From NCBI GenBank assembly GCA_051653625.1, contig JBOFWM010000086.1, positions 1 through 18,400 of the forward strand: a stretch of 18,400 bases of DNA, in the 5' to 3' direction. A model generated the notes under the pieces. It was not told the origin of the DNA. It ran no database searches and worked only from the letters and a program-made list of their open reading frames with translations. Below are positions 15,169 through 18,400 of this stretch, one piece after another (position 1 is the stretch's first letter; every line of letters begins with the position of its first letter). The translations under genes were made by a program, and so were the position numbers. This DNA comes from SFDP01 sp051653625. Its GTDB lineage: Bacteria > Bacillota > Clostridia > Lachnospirales > Lachnospiraceae.

Positions 15169-16185
15169 ATGTCAGTTGAAAGTAGTGTAAGACAAAGACC
15201 AAAGGAAACGGAAAACGAAATCGATAAAAATGGAGGGTTTGTACGACAAGCAAATCGATTTACCACACCATTTGGAGAGGGCATTGGAGAATTAAAGGCA
15301 GAAAAAGGCAGATATCGTCTTGTTTGGGCAAAAGGGTGTAATTGGTCTAATCGTGCAGCAATTGTCAGGGAATTATTAGGGCTTGAGGAGGTGATAAGTG
15401 TAAATATTGTAGATCAAGAAGATACAGAACCTCCTCTTGGATGGCAATTTTATCATGAAAAAAATCATTTAGATCCTGTTCTTAATGTTCGATATTTGAG
15501 TGAACTATATGCAAATGCAGATCCAGAATATACTGGACGTGCAACCGTTCCAGCACTTATCGATATAAAAGAAAAGAAAGTGGTAAATAATGATTATCAC
15601 AAACTTACAAATTATTTTGAAGTGAATTTTATACCATTTCAAAAGGAAAATGCACCGAATTTATATCCAGAAAGTATTCGAGAGGAAATCGATGTATTTA
15701 ATGAATGGTTGTTCCATACCATTAATAATGGAGTATATAAAATGATGTTTGCTCAATCAGTGGAAGCATATGATGATGCATTTGAAAAGTTTTATGATGG
15801 ACTTGACCAATTAGAAGAAAGATTAGAAACAAATCGATTTTTATTTGGTGATTATGTAACAGATAGTGATGTTAGATTTTATGTAACACTTGCTAGATTT
15901 GATTGTAGTTATTATAAAAATTTAGGACCACTTAAGAAGCGAATTATAGATTATAAAAATATTTGGGCATATGCAAGAGATTTGTATGAAATACCTGCAT
16001 TTAAAAATAATACATATTTTAAATATTTGGCTCATACAAATAAAGTTGGAAAAAAAATATTTCAATCATATAATGCGAGATTTTGGAATCAGATTGATTA
16101 TGAGGGGATTTGGTCAAAACCACAAAATCGTCAAGGACTAAGCAAAACACCACAACAAAAATTTTTATTACATAAGGCCAAATAG
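15169..16185 (+). CDS. Glutathionyl-hydroquinone reductase-like protein (Xi-class GST, ECM4/YqjG family)
   Basis: A 338-residue cytoplasmic protein of the Xi-class glutathione transferase family. The N-terminal thioredoxin-like domain has the sheet GRYRLVWAKGCNWSNRAAIV, with the catalytic cysteine at Cys57, followed by LLGLEEVISVNIVD. The C-terminal all-helical domain covers about residues 165-320. Characterised members use the Cys to reduce glutathionyl-hydroquinones; their motif is usually C-P-W-A-H-R, whereas here it reads C-N-W-S-N-R. The ATG at 15169, with GTGGGGGG just before it, is preferred over an in-frame GTG four codons upstream. The gene is embedded in an amino-acid uptake operon. 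Many clostridia do not make glutathione, so the thiol partner may be a different low-molecular-weight thiol or an imported conjugate. The family is clear; the reaction is not. Confidence 0.88.
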   Translation: MSVESSVRQRPKETENEIDKNGGFVRQANRFTTPFGEGIGELKAEKGRYRLVWAKGCNWSNRAAIVRELLGLEEVISVNIVDQEDTEPPLGWQFYHEKNHLDPVLNVRYLSELYANADPEYTGRATVPALIDIKEKKVVNNDYHKLTNYFEVNFIPFQKENAPNLYPESIREEIDVFNEWLFHTINNGVYKMMFAQSVEAYDDAFEKFYDGLDQLEERLETNRFLFGDYVTDSDVRFYVTLARFDCSYYKNLGPLKKRIIDYKNIWAYARDLYEIPAFKNNTYFKYLAHTNKVGKKIFQSYNARFWNQIDYEGIWSKPQNRQGLSKTPQQKFLLHKAK

Positions 16186-16197
16186 AAAGGCAGAAAA

Positions 16198-16935
16198 ATG
16201 GATACATTATTTGATATTAAAACAACATTTACACAAATTCCGACTATTTTAAAATACCTTCCAGTGACACTTCAACTTGCTATTATATCTATGATGTTTG
16301 GATTGCTTTTAGGGCTAGTAGTTGCGCTTATTAAAATGAAAAAGATTCCAATTTTAACACAAGTTTGTAATGTATATATCTCGTTGATTCGTGGTACACC
16401 GATCATAGTTCAGCTCTATGTTACATATTTCGGAATTCCTCTTTTTTTAAAATATATTAATTATACATATGGAACAAACTATAATGTAAATGGAGTGCCC
16501 TCTATTGTTTATGCGTTTCTTGCTTTAGCGATTAATGAGTCAGCATACAATGCAGAAACAATTCGTGCTTCTTTACAATCTGTGGAAAAAGGACAAATAG
16601 AAGCAGCAAGTTCGCTTGGAATGACATATTTTCAATCACTAAGAAGAATTATTTTGCCAGAAGCAATTATTGTTGCACTTCCTTCTCTAGGAAATTCTAT
16701 GATTGGACTTATAAAAGGGACATCATTGGCATTTGTTTGTTCGGTTGTAGAAATGACTGCAGCAGGTAAAATTATAGCGGGACGTAGTTATCGTTATTTT
16801 GAAGTGTATATCTCTCTTGCAATTATTTACTGGATTATCACGATAATCATTGAACAACTTGTAAAAATATTAGAAAAAAAAGTGAGCATACCAGATGATG
16901 TTCCTGTGAATGCATACGAAGGGATATCAATATGA
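16198..16935 (+). CDS. Polar amino-acid ABC transporter permease (His/Glu/Gln/Cys family)
   Basis: A 245-residue inner-membrane permease with about five helices. The family loop motif is intact: EAASSLGMTYFQSLRRIILP at about residues 135-154 (EAA---G), which docks to an ATPase. The segment LIRGTPIIVQLYVTYFGIP is typical of the HisM/GlnP/TcyL group. It pairs with the binding lipoprotein two genes upstream; AAAGG precedes the ATG. Such importers need a homo- or heterodimeric permease and an ATPase. Neither a second permease nor an ATPase lies next to it, so the ATPase must be elsewhere in the genome or have been lost. Its stop overlaps the start of the degraded esterase gene by four bases (ATGA), which suggests that the esterase was once translated in this operon. 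Confidence 0.9.
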   Translation: MDTLFDIKTTFTQIPTILKYLPVTLQLAIISMMFGLLLGLVVALIKMKKIPILTQVCNVYISLIRGTPIIVQLYVTYFGIPLFLKYINYTYGTNYNVNGVPSIVYAFLALAINESAYNAETIRASLQSVEKGQIEAASSLGMTYFQSLRRIILPEAIIVALPSLGNSMIGLIKGTSLAFVCSVVEMTAAGKIIAGRSYRYFEVYISLAIIYWIITIIIEQLVKILEKKVSIPDDVPVNAYEGISI

Positions 16936-17779
16936 TTATAAATACAAGATATGGAAAGATTGAGGGAATTATAGAAAACGGCTGTAAAATTTTTAAAGGT
17001 GTGCCTTATGCAAAACCACCAATCGGAGCATTACGATTTCAGAAACCACAGAAAATGAATGCTTGGGATGGAATTTACAAAGCGGTGGTGGTTATCGAAA
17101 TCCCTTAGCTGAGTATCGTACCATTGAAAGAGCTACTGAAACAGCTGAGGATTTATTGGAAGCTTTAGGAATTCATAACAAAGAGTGGATGAAAAGTGAA
17201 ATAAAAAAACAGCAAGCATTGGATTTGTTATATAAGTGCTCTTCAGAAGAAATAATGCAGGCCGTTGGTAAAGTAATCGCGCGAGCTTTTGAGGAAAAAA
17301 AGGGAATGCCATTTGTCCCAGTCATTGATGGTGAATTATTAAATAAAGATGGAAATATATTAATAGAAGAAGGTAAGTATCTTCACATCAATTATATACT
17401 TGGTGCAAATGCAAATGATATAACAACAGAAGGACAGACAGAAATTTCACCAGAAACAAATTTGATGCATCATGGAAATATAGCTTATGCAAAACTAATA
17501 AATGAAAACACTACAAATAAGGCTTACGTTTATTATTTTCAACGAAAATTGCCAGGAGATAAAAGCGGAGCATTTCACTCCGCAGAGCTCTGGTATGTAT
17601 TTGGAAGCTTAGAATACTGTTGGAGACCACTTCAAAAGGAAGATTATGAGCTTTCTAAAAAAATAATTTCTTACTGGAGTCATTTCATGAAGTCAGGAAA
17701 TCCGAATAAACAAGGAAAAACAGAGTGGCAACCATGTACAGAAGAAAATCCATATTATGAAGTGTTAGATGTGGAATAA
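16932..17779 (+). pseudogene. Type-B carboxylesterase, broken by internal deletion with frameshift
   Basis: Two pieces of one gene in different frames. The first (from ATG 16932 to TAG 17106-17108) encodes the family N-terminus, including YGKIEG, FKGVPYAKPPIGALRF and the WDGI segment. The second, readable from about 17063, resumes at QSGGGYRNP and continues through ILGANANDITTEG and FHSAELWYVFG, which carries the active-site His, to the C-terminus. Compared with B. subtilis PnbA, roughly 160 residues between these points are absent, including the GESAG nucleophile elbow. Both pieces share the bases around 17063-17100 in different frames, so the joint lies there. No functional hydrolase can be made. 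The start overlaps the permease stop, and GAAGGGA provides a ribosome binding site. The downstream piece alone is open for 238 codons, but it is a remnant rather than a gene. Confidence 0.86.
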
Positions 17780-17795
17780 TAGAGATTAAAATAAA

Positions 17796-18206
17796 TTGAG
17801 AGAAGTTATTAATTGGAATGAAAATTGGGATTTTTTTAAAGGAGAACATCAGCAAGATACAGCATGGGACGTAGTAACTCTGCCACATACCTGGAATGCG
17901 CTAGATGGACAGGATGGTGCTAATGATTATTATCAAGGAATTGCTTGGTACAAAAAAATACTTACGGTAAATAAGAAATGGAAGAAAATTTATATTCGCT
18001 TTGGTGTCGTGAACAAAAAGGCAGATATTTGGTGCAATGATAAGTCAGTTGGACAACATCAGGGAGGTTTTTCGGCGTGTACACTTGATTTGACATCCTA
18101 TTTACAAGATGGAGAAAATGAAATACTTGTAAAAGCAGATAATAGTAATGAATTACCAATTTATCCGATGCAGGCGGACTTTACTTTCTGTGGAGGAATT
18201 TATTGA
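17796..18206 (+). pseudogene. N-terminal fragment of a GH2 beta-galactosidase/beta-glucuronidase
   Basis: 136 residues matching the first, sugar-binding jelly-roll domain of glycoside hydrolase family 2: an N-terminal NWNENWDFFKG, LPHTWNALDGQDGANDYYQGIAWYKK, the IRFGVVNKKADIWCNDKSVGQHQGGFS core, and ADFTFCGGIY. Family members normally continue GGIYRDV. Here the Arg codon position is TGA (18204-18206) and the next two codons still read Asp-Val, after which the similarity ends. The other roughly 80 percent of the enzyme, including both catalytic glutamates, is absent. It is therefore inactive. The start is TTG with a poor ribosome binding site, only 17 bases after the esterase remnant, which suggests that both were one operon that decayed together. 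Confidence 0.82.
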
Positions 18207-18400
18207 GATGTAGATAGTTAAGTATTGAATATGTTGAATCAAAATAAGATATAATGTCCATATGCGTTGATCTTTCTATACGGATAATTGTGTTTTGGTA
18301 GATTCAATTATACTGGTTTTTAGGGGGTCAATATTTTTTTATTTGAAAAAAGTTTGGAATCTTTGAAAATATAAGGTTTTTAAGAAGTAAATATAAAAAA
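18207..18400. other. Non-coding tail of the window
   Basis: I found no gene, stable hairpin or repeat here. A TATAAT-like element occurs at 18250-18255, but the nearest TTGAAT (18225-18230) is 19 bases away, too far for a good promoter. The stretch may be what remains after the GH2 gene was deleted. Confidence 0.4.

Noticed and set aside
17063..17779. The 238-codon frame as a stand-alone gene
   Set aside because: It starts in the middle of a carboxylesterase, has no ribosome binding site, and lacks the catalytic serine. It is the distal half of the broken gene starting at 16932.

Overview
The window is AT-rich DNA with dense, mostly same-strand genes, GTG/TTG starts alongside ATG, AGGAGG-type ribosome binding sites and consensus sigma-A promoters. 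It also has tandem chemoreceptors, an OFA-type transporter next to an Fe-S/flavin enoate-reductase-like enzyme, and a GH2 remnant. Together these suggest an anaerobic Firmicute of the Clostridia, perhaps a gut or plant-polymer-degrading Lachnospirales member. That assignment rests on gene style only and is an inference. No rRNA, tRNA, CRISPR array, insertion sequence or phage gene was seen.

Layout. (1) 1-176 is the C-terminal end of an unidentified membrane protein, closed by a terminator. (2) 329-3971 holds two tandem, closely related 562-residue chemoreceptors, each with its own candidate promoter and terminator. (3) 3987-7977 is a regulatory cassette: a PadR-family repressor on the minus strand, diverging from an OFA-family MFS transporter and an Old-Yellow-Enzyme/Fe-S/FAD reductase. 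A perfect 26-bp palindrome with the PadR-type ATGT-N8-ACAT spacing covers the -35 box of the transporter promoter. (4) 8044-10675 holds a Nudix hydrolase, then a separately promoted operon of an unassigned putative cysteine-peptidase-fold protein with FetA- and FetB-like ABC exporter subunits. (5) 10708-12233 is an arsenic-resistance unit (ArsR, ACR3) with an inverted-repeat operator over its promoter, followed by a MATE efflux gene. (6) 13635-16935 has a long hairpin and a perfect consensus promoter driving a lipoprotein amino-acid-binding protein, a GNAT acetyltransferase, a glutathionyl-hydroquinone-reductase-like protein and one ABC permease. No ATPase subunit is present. (7) 16932-18400 is decaying sequence: a type-B carboxylesterase whose catalytic-serine region has been lost, and the first 136 residues of a GH2 glycosidase ending at a TGA where the family normally has Arg.

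How the genes work together. The PadR cassette reads as a substrate-inducible system that imports a small carboxylate (possibly an enoate or phenylacrylate) and reduces its double bond. The 13.8-16.9 kb operon reads as uptake and processing of an amino-acid or thiol conjugate: binding protein and permease import it, and the GNAT and the thioredoxin-fold Cys enzyme modify it. The middle block (Nudix, FetAB-like exporter, ArsR/ACR3, MATE) is a run of stress and efflux functions. The substrates are inferred from family and neighbourhood, not read directly from the sequence.
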